This document shows, in pieces, positions 56,339 to 64,000 of a stretch of DNA of 64,000 bases. Numbering within the stretch: the stretch's first letter is position 1; each line of letters starts with the position of its first letter. The notes under the pieces were generated by a model. That model saw only the letters and a program-made list of their open reading frames with translations, had not been told where the DNA came from and searched no databases. The DNA is taken from assembly GCF_000485795.1 (NCBI RefSeq), contig NZ_AXZL01000073.1:163093-227092 (forward strand), written 5' to 3'. A program made the translations under genes and the position numbers. The DNA is from Shewanella decolorationis S12. Lineage in GTDB: Bacteria; Pseudomonadota; Gammaproteobacteria; Enterobacterales; Shewanellaceae.

Positions 56339-56937
56339 AATTAGCCGTTATCATTGCCGCCATTTTGGGATTAACTGCCTGCGCGGCCACCTCATCCTCC
56401 ACCCCAGAGTCTCAATCCTCATCTTCAGTGGTCGAGTCCTCTGAGGTGCGCGCTCCTGTGGCACCTAAAGTGGTGCAATTGGCGGGTATGACCAACGAGG
56501 CCGCCGCCGATACCTTGTATCAGGCCTTGCTCAATGCCAACTATTTAGCCACCAAAGTCGGGGCGGATAAGGTTGCGGTGCAATTTGGCAATAATGACTT
56601 TATGCTCGAACCCAGCATGAATGCAGCGGGGATTGACCGTATTCTGATGAACCGTTTTTATGCGGTGCATCCGCAGTTGCAGGCTAATCCTGAACTACCC
56701 GCGGTGATTGGTGAGCTGAATGCCAAGCTCAATTTTGCTAAATTCGTGCTACGTGAGCAGGGCGCGGTGATCCAAATCCAAGGCACTGTGACCTTTGCTG
56801 ATAAGGTCGAAATCGAGGAACTTCGCCGCTTTATGCTGTGGACCGATGGCGGTTTAGCGGAAATTGCCCAGTCATTACCCGAAGGTGTGGAGCAGTATCT
56901 GCGTCCTATCCCCTTGATGCCCCTCGTTAAGTCGTAA
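56335..56937 (+). CDS. lipoprotein of unknown function
   Basis: The protein has 200 residues from ATG 56335 (AGGAG 5 bases upstream). Lipobox LTAC at residue 16, then a Ser-rich linker. The domain from about residue 45 (LAGMTNEAAADTLYQALLNANYL ... LRRFMLWTDGGLAEIAQSLPEGVEQYL) is not one I recognise. The operon setting suggests a housekeeping role, nothing more. Confidence 0.7.
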   Translation: MKLAVIIAAILGLTACAATSSSTPESQSSSSVVESSEVRAPVAPKVVQLAGMTNEAAADTLYQALLNANYLATKVGADKVAVQFGNNDFMLEPSMNAAGIDRILMNRFYAVHPQLQANPELPAVIGELNAKLNFAKFVLREQGAVIQIQGTVTFADKVEIEELRRFMLWTDGGLAEIAQSLPEGVEQYLRPIPLMPLVKS

Positions 56938-56952
56938 TTTAAAGGAAAAGTT

Positions 56953-57390
56953 GTGATCGCGTTAATTCAAAGAGTGAGCCGCGCCAGCGTGGTGGTGGAC
57001 AATCAAACCATAGGTGCAATCGATAAGGGCTTGTTAGTTTTACTTGGGGTTGAGCGGGAAGATAACCGCGAGAAGATGGAAAAATTAGCCACTAAGGTGA
57101 TGAGTTATCGAGTGTTTTCCGATGAAAATGGCAAGATGAACCTCAACTTAACTCAGGCGGGTGGCTCGCTTTTAGTGGTGTCGCAATTTACCTTGGCCGC
57201 CGACACTGGCCGTGGCCTGCGTCCGAGCTTTTCGGGGGCGGGTACGCCTGAGCAAGCGCTTGGCCTGTATGAAGACTTTGTCGCCTTTTGCCGTGCGCAG
57301 GGCGTGACCACAGAAACGGGACAATTTGGCGCCGACATGAAGGTCGAGCTAGTCAACGATGGCCCAGTTACCTTCCATTTACAGGTTTAA
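56953..57390 (+). CDS. dtd: D-aminoacyl-tRNA deacylase
   Basis: The protein has 145 residues from GTG 56953 with AAGGA upstream. Family sequence throughout: ALIQRVSRASVVVD, SQFTLAADTGRGLRPSFSGA (the catalytic SQFTL), and the C-terminal Gly-cisPro element NDGPVTFHL. It hydrolyses D-amino acids wrongly linked to tRNA. Confidence 0.95.
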   Translation: MIALIQRVSRASVVVDNQTIGAIDKGLLVLLGVEREDNREKMEKLATKVMSYRVFSDENGKMNLNLTQAGGSLLVVSQFTLAADTGRGLRPSFSGAGTPEQALGLYEDFVAFCRAQGVTTETGQFGADMKVELVNDGPVTFHLQV

Positions 57391-57423
57391 CCTACAGGAC
57401 AGTGTGCCAACGGCAGTAAGAAT

Positions 57424-57867
57424 ATGAACATGGATGAATTATTAAACCAATTGCGCCAAACCTGGCACAGCACCATTCCCGTTAGCGAGTTTATGCAGAT
57501 AGCGCCAGTTTCCTTTGTCGAAGGGGAGCTGCGTGTGAGTGCGCCACTGGCGCCGAATATCAACCTGCACAACACTATGTTTGCGGGCAGTATTTATACC
57601 CTTATGACCCTCACTGGCTGGGGCATGGTGTGGCTGCAACAGCAGCTTCAACGGGTGGATGGCGACATAGTGTTAGCCGATGCCCATATCCGTTACATGG
57701 CGCCCGTGACCTGTGCGCCCGAGGTCAAAGTGCGTTGGCCTGAAACGGATTTAAGCCCGCTGCAACGGGGGCGTAAAGCCAAAGTCAAACTCGAAGTACA
57801 ACTTTTTTGTGACGACAAACTCTGCGCACAATTCGATGGTTTGTATGTCAGTGTGCCTAAAATGTAA
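57424..57867 (+). CDS. hotdog-fold thioesterase, YiiD C-terminal type
   Basis: The protein has 147 residues. NLHNTMFAGSIYTLMTLTGWGMVW (central hotdog helix) and IVLADAHIRYMAPV are the YiiD_C (FabY-like) thioesterase blocks. E. coli FabY carries this domain after an acetyltransferase domain that is missing here. Downstream of dtd, as in enteric bacteria, so the cluster is ancient. Confidence 0.87.
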   Translation: MNMDELLNQLRQTWHSTIPVSEFMQIAPVSFVEGELRVSAPLAPNINLHNTMFAGSIYTLMTLTGWGMVWLQQQLQRVDGDIVLADAHIRYMAPVTCAPEVKVRWPETDLSPLQRGRKAKVKLEVQLFCDDKLCAQFDGLYVSVPKM

Positions 57868-58000
57868 AACCTTTCTAAAAAATCGAAATTAATCTCAAAT
57901 TTTATCCGCTTTTTTTCTTTTTTATGGGCTAATAAACTAAGCCCATAGAGTCGAGAGCAAGTTGAAAGACTCTCAAGAATTTCAATTTTCGGAGCAGATT

Positions 58001-58597
58001 ATGTCTAAAGTCCTAGTGTTAAAATCCAGTATTCTTGGCGGTTATTCACAATCTGCCTTGTTAGTTGACCACCTGATCGGTAAATGGGAAGACCAAGGCG
58101 CGACCATCACAGTTCGCGATTTAGCGGGTAAAGATGTGTTGCCAATGGTTGATGGTGAAATTGCCTCTGGCCTACGTGGCGGCGCTGAGTTAACCGCACG
58201 TCAGCAAGAGATGCTCGACCTGTCTAACGCCTTAGTTGAAGAGTTAAAAGCAAACGACACTATCGTGATCACTGCGCCTATGTACAACTTCAACATTCCA
58301 ACTCAGCTGAAAAACTGGATTGATTTTGTGGCCCGTGCAGGTGTGACTTTCACTTATACCGAAAACGGTCCTAAAGGCTTAGTGGAAGGTAAACGCGCCG
58401 TGTTGATCACCACCCGTGGTGGTGCTCATAAAGATGGTCCAACGGATCACATTGTACCTTTCTTAAAAACTTTCCTCGGTTTTATCGGTATCACCGACGT
58501 GGAAGTGGTTTATGGCGAAGCGCTGAACATGGGTCCAGAAGCTAACCAAAAAGGGATCAGCGAAGCTAAAGTCAGTATCGATAAGTTAGCGGTTTAA
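58001..58597 (+). CDS. azoR: FMN-dependent NADH-azoreductase
   Basis: The protein has 198 residues from ATG 58001 (GGAG 6 bases upstream; a longer reading from 57962 is unlikely). Flavodoxin-like fold: LVLKSSILGGYSQSALLVDHLI (FMN phosphate loop), APMYNFNIPTQLKNWIDFVARAGVTF, TTRGGAH. It reduces azo dyes and quinones with NADH as a dimer. Terminator follows. Confidence 0.93.
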   Translation: MSKVLVLKSSILGGYSQSALLVDHLIGKWEDQGATITVRDLAGKDVLPMVDGEIASGLRGGAELTARQQEMLDLSNALVEELKANDTIVITAPMYNFNIPTQLKNWIDFVARAGVTFTYTENGPKGLVEGKRAVLITTRGGAHKDGPTDHIVPFLKTFLGFIGITDVEVVYGEALNMGPEANQKGISEAKVSIDKLAV

Positions 58598-58610
58598 TTG
58601 TAGAAAGCAT

Positions 58611-58641
58611 AAAAATGCCAGCTTAAAAGCTGGCATTTTTG
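58611..58641. terminator. bidirectional terminator after azoR
   Basis: AAAAATGCCAGCTT-AA-AAGCTGGCATTTTT forms a 14-bp palindromic stem; it also ends the small gene that follows on the other strand. Confidence 0.85.
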
Positions 58642-58657
58642 TTTGCGCAGAATGCGA

Positions 58658-58822
58658 TTATTCGCAAAGCTTGCAGCCAAGGGACATAGCGCTGGTTTCG
58701 ATATAACGCACCTTAGTACTTGCTTGGCCACGGTTACGGCTCACGCTGTAGCGGGTTTCGCGAACCACTTTGGGCTTAGGCAGTTGTTCGCCGCTAGTTG
58801 GGCGTGGGCACTTTGTTGTCAT
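58658..58822 (-). CDS. 54-residue conserved-looking protein, unknown
   Basis: ATG 58822 has a perfect AGGAGG Shine-Dalgarno with a 5-base spacer. The protein is basic (PKPKVVRETRYSVSRNRG) and carries an ETSAMSLGCKLCE end with a CxxC pair and one earlier Cys. Not recognised. It is 41 bases downstream of the rhodanese gene on the same strand, so they may share a transcript. Confidence 0.6.
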   Translation of the reverse strand: MTTKCPRPTSGEQLPKPKVVRETRYSVSRNRGQASTKVRYIETSAMSLGCKLCE

Positions 58823-58863
58823 CCGCACCTCCTCACGCATAGTTGATCTGCTTGGCTTAGGTT

Positions 58864-59187
58864 TTAGCTTGGCTGGCAACAGACTAAATCTTTTAGCGAG
58901 CCACCGTTGACCACACATTCAAAACCATTGGCCCTTAAAATATCGCAGCCCTTTTGGGCACGAATGCCTGCGCCGCAGTAAAGCACAAAGGGATGCTGTT
59001 TATTGTCAACCTGATGTAACCATTGGTCGAGCGTTGGCAGTGGCACGTTGATGGCCTGAGGCAAATGACCCGAGGCAAACTCCTCCGGTGAGCGCACATC
59101 GATAACGCGCGCACCTTGATCAATCAATTGCCAACATTTTTCACCGTTGCTGCTACCAGATAATTTAGCCAGTAAAGATTGAAACAT
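58864..59187 (-). CDS. single-domain rhodanese
   Basis: The protein has 107 residues. ARVIDVRSPEEFASGHLPQAINVPL and the active loop CGAGIRA with the catalytic cysteine are the family features. It transfers sulfane sulfur to a thiol acceptor; GlpE/PspE-sized, but cytoplasmic as no signal peptide is seen. The CC pair near the end may be a second redox site. Confidence 0.88.
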   Translation of the reverse strand: MFQSLLAKLSGSSNGEKCWQLIDQGARVIDVRSPEEFASGHLPQAINVPLPTLDQWLHQVDNKQHPFVLYCGAGIRAQKGCDILRANGFECVVNGGSLKDLVCCQPS

Positions 59188-59281
59188 AGCTTTGCCTCTA
59201 TGATTAGAAAATTTTCAATAAGTTTATTCTAATGGATTGGCGGGCGCAAGCCGCAATCTGTTGGCGCTTGGCTTGTCGGCG

Positions 59282-59857
59282 TTACTCGGTGGCTGGCGCT
59301 GCTCTGTGGTAGTGGATTAGATCATGAAACACCACGGGTTGATCGCTTAAGTTACGGTAACCATGGGGTTTATCGGCAGCAAAGCGCACGGCTTCACCCT
59401 GCTGTAATGGCTGCCACTGACCATCGACTAACACTTCCATAGTGCCGCTCAGCACGATCACATGCTCGGTCACACCCGCCTCATGGGGCTCGGAGAGACG
59501 CTCATAGTGCGGCAATAGGGTAAGTTCAAACATTTCAAAACCAAAGCGAGGCTCAAAGGGAAATAGTGACGCCACTAACATGCCGTCGGTCGCTGGCTTT
59601 TGGCGTAATGCATCGGCGTTACGAAAGACCGCGCCTTGGCTCTCGGGCGTTGGCTCCAAAAAGGTTGAGAGTGAGGTATTAAAACCGCTGGCGATTTTCC
59701 ACAGGGTAGCAATGGTGGGGCTAGATTCGCCGCGCTCAATCTGGCCTATCATGGCCTTGCTTACGCCTGTCTCGAGTGCCGCTTTATCTAGGCTCCAACC
59801 CTTTTGGCTGCGCAGTTGTTTTAGGGTCGCGGCAAGATAACTGTTGATGGTCTGCAT
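59282..59857 (-). CDS. XRE-family regulator with a C-terminal cupin
   Basis: The protein has 191 residues. Helix-turn-helix at about 10-65 (LKQLRSQKGWSLDKAALETGVSKAMIGQIERGESSPTIATLWKIA), then a cupin (HVIVLSGTMEVLVDGQWQPL, GEAVRFAADKPHGYRN). These proteins sense a small ligand in the cupin and bind DNA as dimers. Divergent from benE across a perfect-looking operator, so it should control that gene and itself. Confidence 0.88.
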   Translation of the reverse strand: MQTINSYLAATLKQLRSQKGWSLDKAALETGVSKAMIGQIERGESSPTIATLWKIASGFNTSLSTFLEPTPESQGAVFRNADALRQKPATDGMLVASLFPFEPRFGFEMFELTLLPHYERLSEPHEAGVTEHVIVLSGTMEVLVDGQWQPLQQGEAVRFAADKPHGYRNLSDQPVVFHDLIHYHRAAPATE

Positions 59858-59884
59858 TAGGTTCTGACGCTTAAAAAATTATTT

Positions 59885-59937
59885 GTACGTTATAACGCAC
59901 AAGTGCTATCTTGTCCATCTTGTGCGTTATAGCGTAC
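59885..59937. promoter_or_regulatory. palindromic operator between the XRE-cupin regulator and benE
   Basis: GTACGTTATAACGCACAAG (59885-59903) is repeated as an inverted copy at 59919-59937 (18 of 19 bases match) across a 15-base spacer. Each arm also holds a short GTTATAAC-like palindrome, so two dimers could bind. The left arm begins 28 bases ahead of the regulator start. Confidence 0.8.
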
Positions 59938-59981
59938 GAGTAATGGTGCGATGGATGATCAAGGCAAAGGTAGGTGTAGGG

Positions 59982-61172
59982 ATGATGTGGCGCGAAGCTT
60001 TAGGACTATCAAAAATATCGGCGGGCTTTATTGCCGTGCTGGTGGGCTACAGCAGTTCGGCGGTGATTATCCTGCAGGCGGCGGACGCTGTGGGCGCGAC
60101 ATCGGCACAGATGAGTTCATGGCTGTGGGCCTTAGGTGTCGGCATGGGACTCACCAGTATTGGCCTGTCTCTCTACTATAAAAATCCGGTGCTTACGGCA
60201 TGGTCAACACCCGGGGCGGCGCTGATGGTCAGCAGCCTTGCGGGATTGAGTATCCACGAGGCCGTTGGTGCCTTTCTTATTAGCTCTTTGTTGATCACCC
60301 TCTGCGGCTTGGCAGGCTGGATGGATAAGCTTATTCGTATCATGCCACCCTCGGTGGCGGCGGCCATGTTAGCGGGGGTTTTATTGCAGTTTGGCTTAGG
60401 GCTGTTTCAAGCCATGCAAACTCAGCTGAGTTTAATCCTCTTGATGTTACTAGTCTTTATTGTGCTTAAGCCTTTTGCGGCGCGCTACATTATGTTGCTC
60501 ACCCTCGTTGCGGGGATAGGGATGAGCTATCAATTGGATTTATTGCAACTCGATAAGCTTGAGCTGCAATTCGCCGCCCCAGTATGGATAGCGCCTACGT
60601 TTTCTATCGCCAGCGTGGTGGGAGTGGCGCTACCCTTATTTGTAGTGACTATGGCTTCGCAGAATATGCCTGGAGTGGCCGCACTCCACGGCCATGGTTA
60701 TCGCCCGCCTATCTCGCCATTAATTACCGTGACGGGTCTGATGGGCGTACTGTTTGCACCCTTTGGTGGCTTTGCTTTTAATCTCTCGGCGATTACTGCG
60801 GCAATTTGTATGGGTAAAGAGGCGGACCCTAACCCCGCAACTCGTTATTGGGCGGCTGTGTGGGGCGGAGTATTTTATTTGATAACAGGCCTACTCGGCG
60901 CAACTGTGGTGGGGCTCTTCGCCGCATTTCCGAAGGAACTGGTGCTCGCGATTGCAGGATTGGCCCTGCTTGGCACCATAGGTAACAGTCTAACCGCTGC
61001 GCTCGCGGATAACGACGAGCGAGAGGTGGCTGTGATTACGTTTCTCGTCACCGCCTCAGGCGTGAGTATATTGGGGATCGGCAGTGCATTCTGGGGATTA
61101 TTACTCGGATTTTTAATGCATTACTGGCACAAGCATCGCGTCTTAACCACAGCTAAACAAGCAAAAGCTTAG
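59982..61172 (+). CDS. benE: BenE-family benzoate/proton symporter-like transporter
   Basis: The protein has 396 residues from ATG 59982 (AGG 7 bases upstream), matching the family's usual start MWREALGLSKISAGFIAVLVGYSSSAVII; upstream in-frame starts to 59883 run into the operator. About 11 membrane segments; TPGAALMVSSL, QNMPGVAALHGHGYRPP and ALADNDEREVAVITFLVTASG are BenE blocks. The substrate is not proven: no benzoate catabolic gene is near. Confidence 0.87.
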   Translation: MMWREALGLSKISAGFIAVLVGYSSSAVIILQAADAVGATSAQMSSWLWALGVGMGLTSIGLSLYYKNPVLTAWSTPGAALMVSSLAGLSIHEAVGAFLISSLLITLCGLAGWMDKLIRIMPPSVAAAMLAGVLLQFGLGLFQAMQTQLSLILLMLLVFIVLKPFAARYIMLLTLVAGIGMSYQLDLLQLDKLELQFAAPVWIAPTFSIASVVGVALPLFVVTMASQNMPGVAALHGHGYRPPISPLITVTGLMGVLFAPFGGFAFNLSAITAAICMGKEADPNPATRYWAAVWGGVFYLITGLLGATVVGLFAAFPKELVLAIAGLALLGTIGNSLTAALADNDEREVAVITFLVTASGVSILGIGSAFWGLLLGFLMHYWHKHRVLTTAKQAKA

Positions 61173-61231
61173 CTGTGGTTAGGTCTAGATTGCGGTTCGC
61201 CACGTAAGTGGATTGATGTGAGTGCAGAGGC

Positions 61232-61687
61232 CTAGAGTTTTTTGGTCATAAATAGGCTATTGGGGTCGAGCACGTAATCGGCAAAGGGGCCACACAGCTC
61301 GAAGCCAAATTTCGTATACAGGTTACGGGCGGGCTGGAAAAAGGCCATTGAGCCAGTTTCTAAACTGAGGCGCTGCACACCTGCGGCTTTGGCATCATTG
61401 ATCAAATGCTGCAATACCTTAGAAGCAATCCCCTGTTGTTTGTAGGTGGCGGCGGTACGCATCGATTTGATCTCGGCGTGTTCGGCATCTAACCATTTTA
61501 GTGCACCGCAGCCCGCCAGATTTCGGCCATCCCACAGTGTCCAAAAGCGAATATTGGGTTGGCGCAGGCCGTCAAGGTCTAATGCGTGCACACTTTCCGG
61601 CGGCGAGGTTGCTCGCATATCTTCAAGGTGTTCAGTTAAAAGTGCTGCAATTTCAGGCCCTTTTAGATCATCTAGTATTATTTTCAT
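61232..61687 (-). CDS. GNAT-family N-acetyltransferase
   Basis: The protein has 151 residues from ATG 61687 (GAGAG 5 bases upstream; ATG 61690 possible). Acetyl-CoA loop: IKSMRTAATYKQQGIASKVLQHLI; ending RNLYTKFGFELCGPF. It resembles YncA/ElaA-type enzymes with LAGCGALKWLD. Acceptor unknown. Confidence 0.86.
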   Translation of the reverse strand: MKIILDDLKGPEIAALLTEHLEDMRATSPPESVHALDLDGLRQPNIRFWTLWDGRNLAGCGALKWLDAEHAEIKSMRTAATYKQQGIASKVLQHLINDAKAAGVQRLSLETGSMAFFQPARNLYTKFGFELCGPFADYVLDPNSLFMTKKL

Positions 61688-61959
61688 CATTGCTCTCAAG
61701 ATTAAAATTCCCTGTGTTGTCGCTTATCCATCATAGCGTTATCGCGTTTGGTTGTTTTTAGGGTTAAAACGCCGCGGTGACTAAGCAAAGGGTAGGCCAA
61801 GAGTCTTTGCTAAAAGGGATGATGCTTCATTCCTTAAGTTTTATCGAGAGGCAAGCAAGAAAGCTTGTGCTTACTTTTGTTTGAGGGCAAGGCAAAAACA
61901 TATTATGTTATTGTCTTATATTAAGCGTTTTAATTTTTACTAAAACTACAGGGATTGTT

Positions 61960-62634
61960 ATGTTAAGGAAGAGCGTTTTCTTTTTGTTTTTTCTACTCGT
62001 TTAAATTTTTATTACATTGTATTTTTTTGAAAATAACAATGAAGTTAGTGTTAACGATACATCCTTTATGAAAGATAGTCATATCGTTTTGGTCGATGAT
62101 TTTAACTCTGCTAATGTTAATTTTGATGTGTCAACAAATATAAAAGAGCCTCGAGCAAGTGATAGTTCTTTGCACTCTTTGACTGAGCATAAAATGGAGC
62201 TTAATGGAGGTTATGATACAGGGATAGTTAGTGATGACAATGTTGTTGATAGTACTAAGCTAAATTCAATTTTGGCTTCAGCTAACTTTTACGAAATTAT
62301 AGATGCTTTCTCGAAAATGCCAGACAAGTCATTTGAAATAATAGTTTTTGAAAACAGTATTAGTGAGTTTTTAAATAAGTAAAAATATAGTTCTATTTTA
62401 AATGAGTACCGTGTTTCATGTGATAATTAAATTTGTTTTGGATATTTTGTATTTTCAGAGCCAGATGCTTTTGCTAATTTCTACAAGGAGTTTAGTCTTA
62501 GTAATAATAGTCCTATGAATAAGTCTGGTTATGTAAACTATTTAATGGTTACAAACAATGCTAAAGGGGGAAATGAGTATAGGATATCATTTAATTCAGA
62601 CCCTTTAGTTAAATCAATAACTGCACAGAAATAG
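61960..62634 (+). pseudogene. decayed exported-protein gene
   Basis: ATG 61960 begins a signal-like MLRKSVFFLFFLLV that ends at TAA 62002-62004. The same frame continues open from there to a stop at 62382 (ENNNEVSVNDTSFMKDSHIV...). A second block from 62459 to 62634 in another frame reads EPDAFANFYKEFSLSNN...SGYVNYLMVTNNAKGGNEYRISF and ends at TAG. The parts look like pieces of one secreted protein broken by a nonsense codon and indels. Very AT-rich, unlike neighbours. Family unknown. Confidence 0.5.
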
Positions 62635-62651
62635 TTGCATCATTGGCAAAA

Positions 62652-62752
62652 TAGGACGGACAGAATTGGATGGTGATTGGCGAGGCTACCGCCTCTGTAT
62701 CTTCGGGAACTGAAAAAAGTTATGCCTGTCCGATCTTATTATGAACAAGTGA
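62652..62752. repeat. imperfect palindrome, possible REP-type or IS remnant
   Basis: GGACGGACAG at the left and CTGTCCGATC at the right are complementary ends (CGGACAG/CTGTCCG), with a GAGGC-TACC-GCCTC hairpin inside. About 100 bp, between the decayed gene and the membrane-protein gene. A Y1 transposase end lies 1 kb away, which fits a REP-like repeat, but one copy proves nothing. Confidence 0.35.
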
Positions 62753-62783
62753 TAAAAACATTAGCGCGTTCGCTAAGGGCGGG

Positions 62784-63263
62784 TCATGTCTGCATAAAAG
62801 TCTCTTTGAAAATAAGACCTTCGCCAGTACACATTCTCAATCCGCTATTTGCATAATAAAGTGTCAGCAACCACAATATTGGCATTAATACTATCTCCAG
62901 TGCTACACCGACTGAACCAATATCACCATATATAAATGTGGTTGTGAAAAAACGCACTAGCCCCATAGGGTCAAATGGCATGTAATTAATATTACCTTGG
63001 AATAGTATTGAACTTAGGATCACAATCGTAACACTTGTCCAAAGCCGCCTAGGTTCATAGCAGAAAACAACATAAGCAGGAATTAGTGCAGCGATACCGA
63101 TTCCAACAAAATTTTGTGATATGTGGTAGAGGTGAAAGTTTTCTGAAGGGTAAAACCACCAGAATATTTTTCCCGCCGCAGCAATACCGATTGCAGAGAT
63201 TGTCAACGCATAATAACTGGCAGCGATGCAAAGGCTGAATAAAAATAGCTTTACGTGATTCAT
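62784..63263 (-). CDS. membrane protein of unknown function
   Basis: The protein has 159 residues and four or five hydrophobic segments (LFLFSLCIAASYYALTISAIGIAAAG, VGIGIAALIPAYVVFCY, VTIVILSSILFQG, IVLMPILWLLTLYY). Not recognised. Its frame is intact. It lies in the accessory end of the window. Confidence 0.6.
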   Translation of the reverse strand: MNHVKLFLFSLCIAASYYALTISAIGIAAAGKIFWWFYPSENFHLYHISQNFVGIGIAALIPAYVVFCYEPRRLWTSVTIVILSSILFQGNINYMPFDPMGLVRFFTTTFIYGDIGSVGVALEIVLMPILWLLTLYYANSGLRMCTGEGLIFKETFMQT

Positions 63264-63697
63264 GCTCGGTCTTCCCTAAACGTATAATGTTTGGCTAAGG
63301 GGTGGCTAATAGCGCAGCTATTGGACGACCCAGATGAGTGTAGCTCAATTCCGATTGTATAAATATCACTCATGGCGGTCTCCTTTTAAACCGACTTTCT
63401 CAGTATAGGAGGGGTATCCATTTCATTATTTTATTCGTGCGCATGCGCGTTTACCTCGTTGAAGAATAAATCTAGCCACCCATTTTAAATCAACAACATA
63501 ATGCACTTTCGGTTTGCCTACAACTTGTGTGAGCTAAAATGACTTGAGTGGGAGTAATCAACAATCGCGGGGAGAGCATCTAAGGCAATAAATTGCGCTA
63601 ATTCCTTTAAAAATCGGGTATTTCAGACGAGGTAAATTGTCCCATAGCGCTTGGGAAGTGTTCTGGATGGGGGCTTTTGAAGTGATATAAGCCGTTG
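63264..63697. other. intergenic region between the membrane protein and the transposase
   Basis: This is 434 bases with no supported gene. The stretch 63297-63350 has GGTGGCTAATAGCGCAGCTATT, a short hairpin (AATAGCGCAGCTATT). Confidence 0.35.
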
Positions 63698-64000
63698 TCA
63701 GTTACTGTAAAAGTGCTGACAGCATTTAGCAAAATGCCGTCGTCGCTTTTCTAAGTGTTCGCAGTAATCGGTCAGCTCTTGCAATGTGCCTACAGGGCCA
63801 TGAAATAACTTGCCAAATTCGGTTGTCAGCTTGAGCCAATTGTCATGGGGGATATTTAATCTGTTCAGTATCTTGGCGCTACTTTCACTGATGTATCCAC
63901 GTTTATCGTTGCGAATAATTCGGCCTGTATCATCTACCAATTTAAGGTAGTCCGTTAATGAAAACGCAATGCCATTGGGTTGATTGTCGCACTCGTTACC
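63698..64000 (-). CDS. C-terminal part of a Y1 (REP-associated tyrosine) transposase
   Basis: The open frame enters from the right edge; 100 residues are visible (GNECDNQPNGIAFSLTDYLKLVDDTGR... to HFYSN). QPNGIAFSLTDYLKLVDDTGRIIRNDKRG, an ILNRLNI-x-x-DNWLKLTTEFGKLF block and a basic end are the C-terminal pattern of the long Y1_Tnp proteins (about 320 residues) found scattered in Shewanella, which I recognise from memory. The catalytic HUH domain lies outside the window. Confidence 0.72.
   Translation of the reverse strand, partial: GNECDNQPNGIAFSLTDYLKLVDDTGRIIRNDKRGYISESSAKILNRLNIPHDNWLKLTTEFGKLFHGPVGTLQELTDYCEHLEKRRRHFAKCCQHFYSN

Noticed and set aside
1..64000. CRISPR array, rRNA or tRNA genes, prophage, toxin-antitoxin pair, defence system
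   Set aside because: I looked for regularly spaced repeats, cloverleaf ends with CCA and typical phage or defence motifs on both strands and saw none.

Overview
The window looks like chromosomal DNA of a Shewanella species (gammaproteobacterium; my estimate is about 0.9). The evidence is gene content and order that I recognise: a glnA/typA divergent pair with enteric-type NtrC and sigma-54 sites, a PrnB-like gene beside a kynureninase-like gene, a tetraheme cytochrome with a Tat-exported flavoprotein, the yihY/dtd/yiiD neighbourhood, and DUF2913, DUF2959 and DUF2960 proteins. No rRNA, tRNA, CRISPR array or prophage was seen. Most of the window is ordinary core genome. The accessory parts are about 34.0-41.2 kb and 61.7-64.0 kb.

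Layout. 0-6.2 kb: partial ROK sugar kinase, M24 aminopeptidase P, HD-GYP protein, Aer-like chemoreceptor. 6.3-6.5 kb: a 157-bp MITE-like element. 6.7-12.7 kb: RhlE-type helicase with a long leader, several orphan conserved proteins, a secreted peroxiredoxin, a solute-binding protein, a DJ-1/PfpI protein. 12.8-15.9 kb: flotillin operon (yqiJK) and a DsrE-fold exported protein. 16.0-19.3 kb: M32 carboxypeptidase and a run of small genes. 19.4-23.4 kb: lptFG diverging from pepA. 23.5-25.7 kb: a phenylalanine attenuator with leader peptide and a pheA extended by a degenerate DAHP-synthase-like domain. 25.8-29.3 kb: Na+/H+ antiporter, small membrane protein, a 270-bp palindromic element, C4-dicarboxylate transporter. 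29.5-31.8 kb: two-gene operon of a heme-dioxygenase-superfamily protein and a kynureninase-like PLP enzyme.

32.0-34.3 kb: YceK-like lipoprotein, DAACS symporter, a small lipoprotein gene with a frameshift at an A6 run. 34.7-41.0 kb: a probable anaerobic-respiration island with a TetR regulator, Tat-exported flavoprotein reductase, tetraheme cytochrome, two porins and a periplasmic cupin. The flavoprotein operon and the cupin gene share a promoter-proximal repeat of about 63 bp, so I read them as one regulon. 41.2-49.2 kb: IutA-like TonB receptor with a Fur box, glnA, typA, a diguanylate cyclase with an NTF2-like sensor domain. 49.5-57.9 kb: katG, a polyferredoxin membrane protein, DUF2959 lipoprotein, yihY, proline iminopeptidase, lipoprotein, dtd, yiiD-type thioesterase. 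58.0-61.7 kb: azoreductase, a 54-residue protein with a perfect Shine-Dalgarno, rhodanese, an XRE-cupin regulator diverging from benE across a palindromic operator, a GNAT enzyme. 61.9-64.0 kb: AT-rich, decayed material, an orphan membrane protein, and the C-terminal end of a Y1 (REP-associated) transposase cut by the window edge.

The best candidates for undescribed biology are: (i) the flavoprotein/cytochrome/porin/cupin regulon, whose reductase keeps the fumarate-reductase catalytic Arg and His but lacks the fumarate IQxHPT motif; (ii) the PheA fusion with a DAHP-synthase-like domain that has lost catalytic residues; (iii) the PrnB-like/kynureninase-like operon. All functions are inferred from reading sequence; no search was run.
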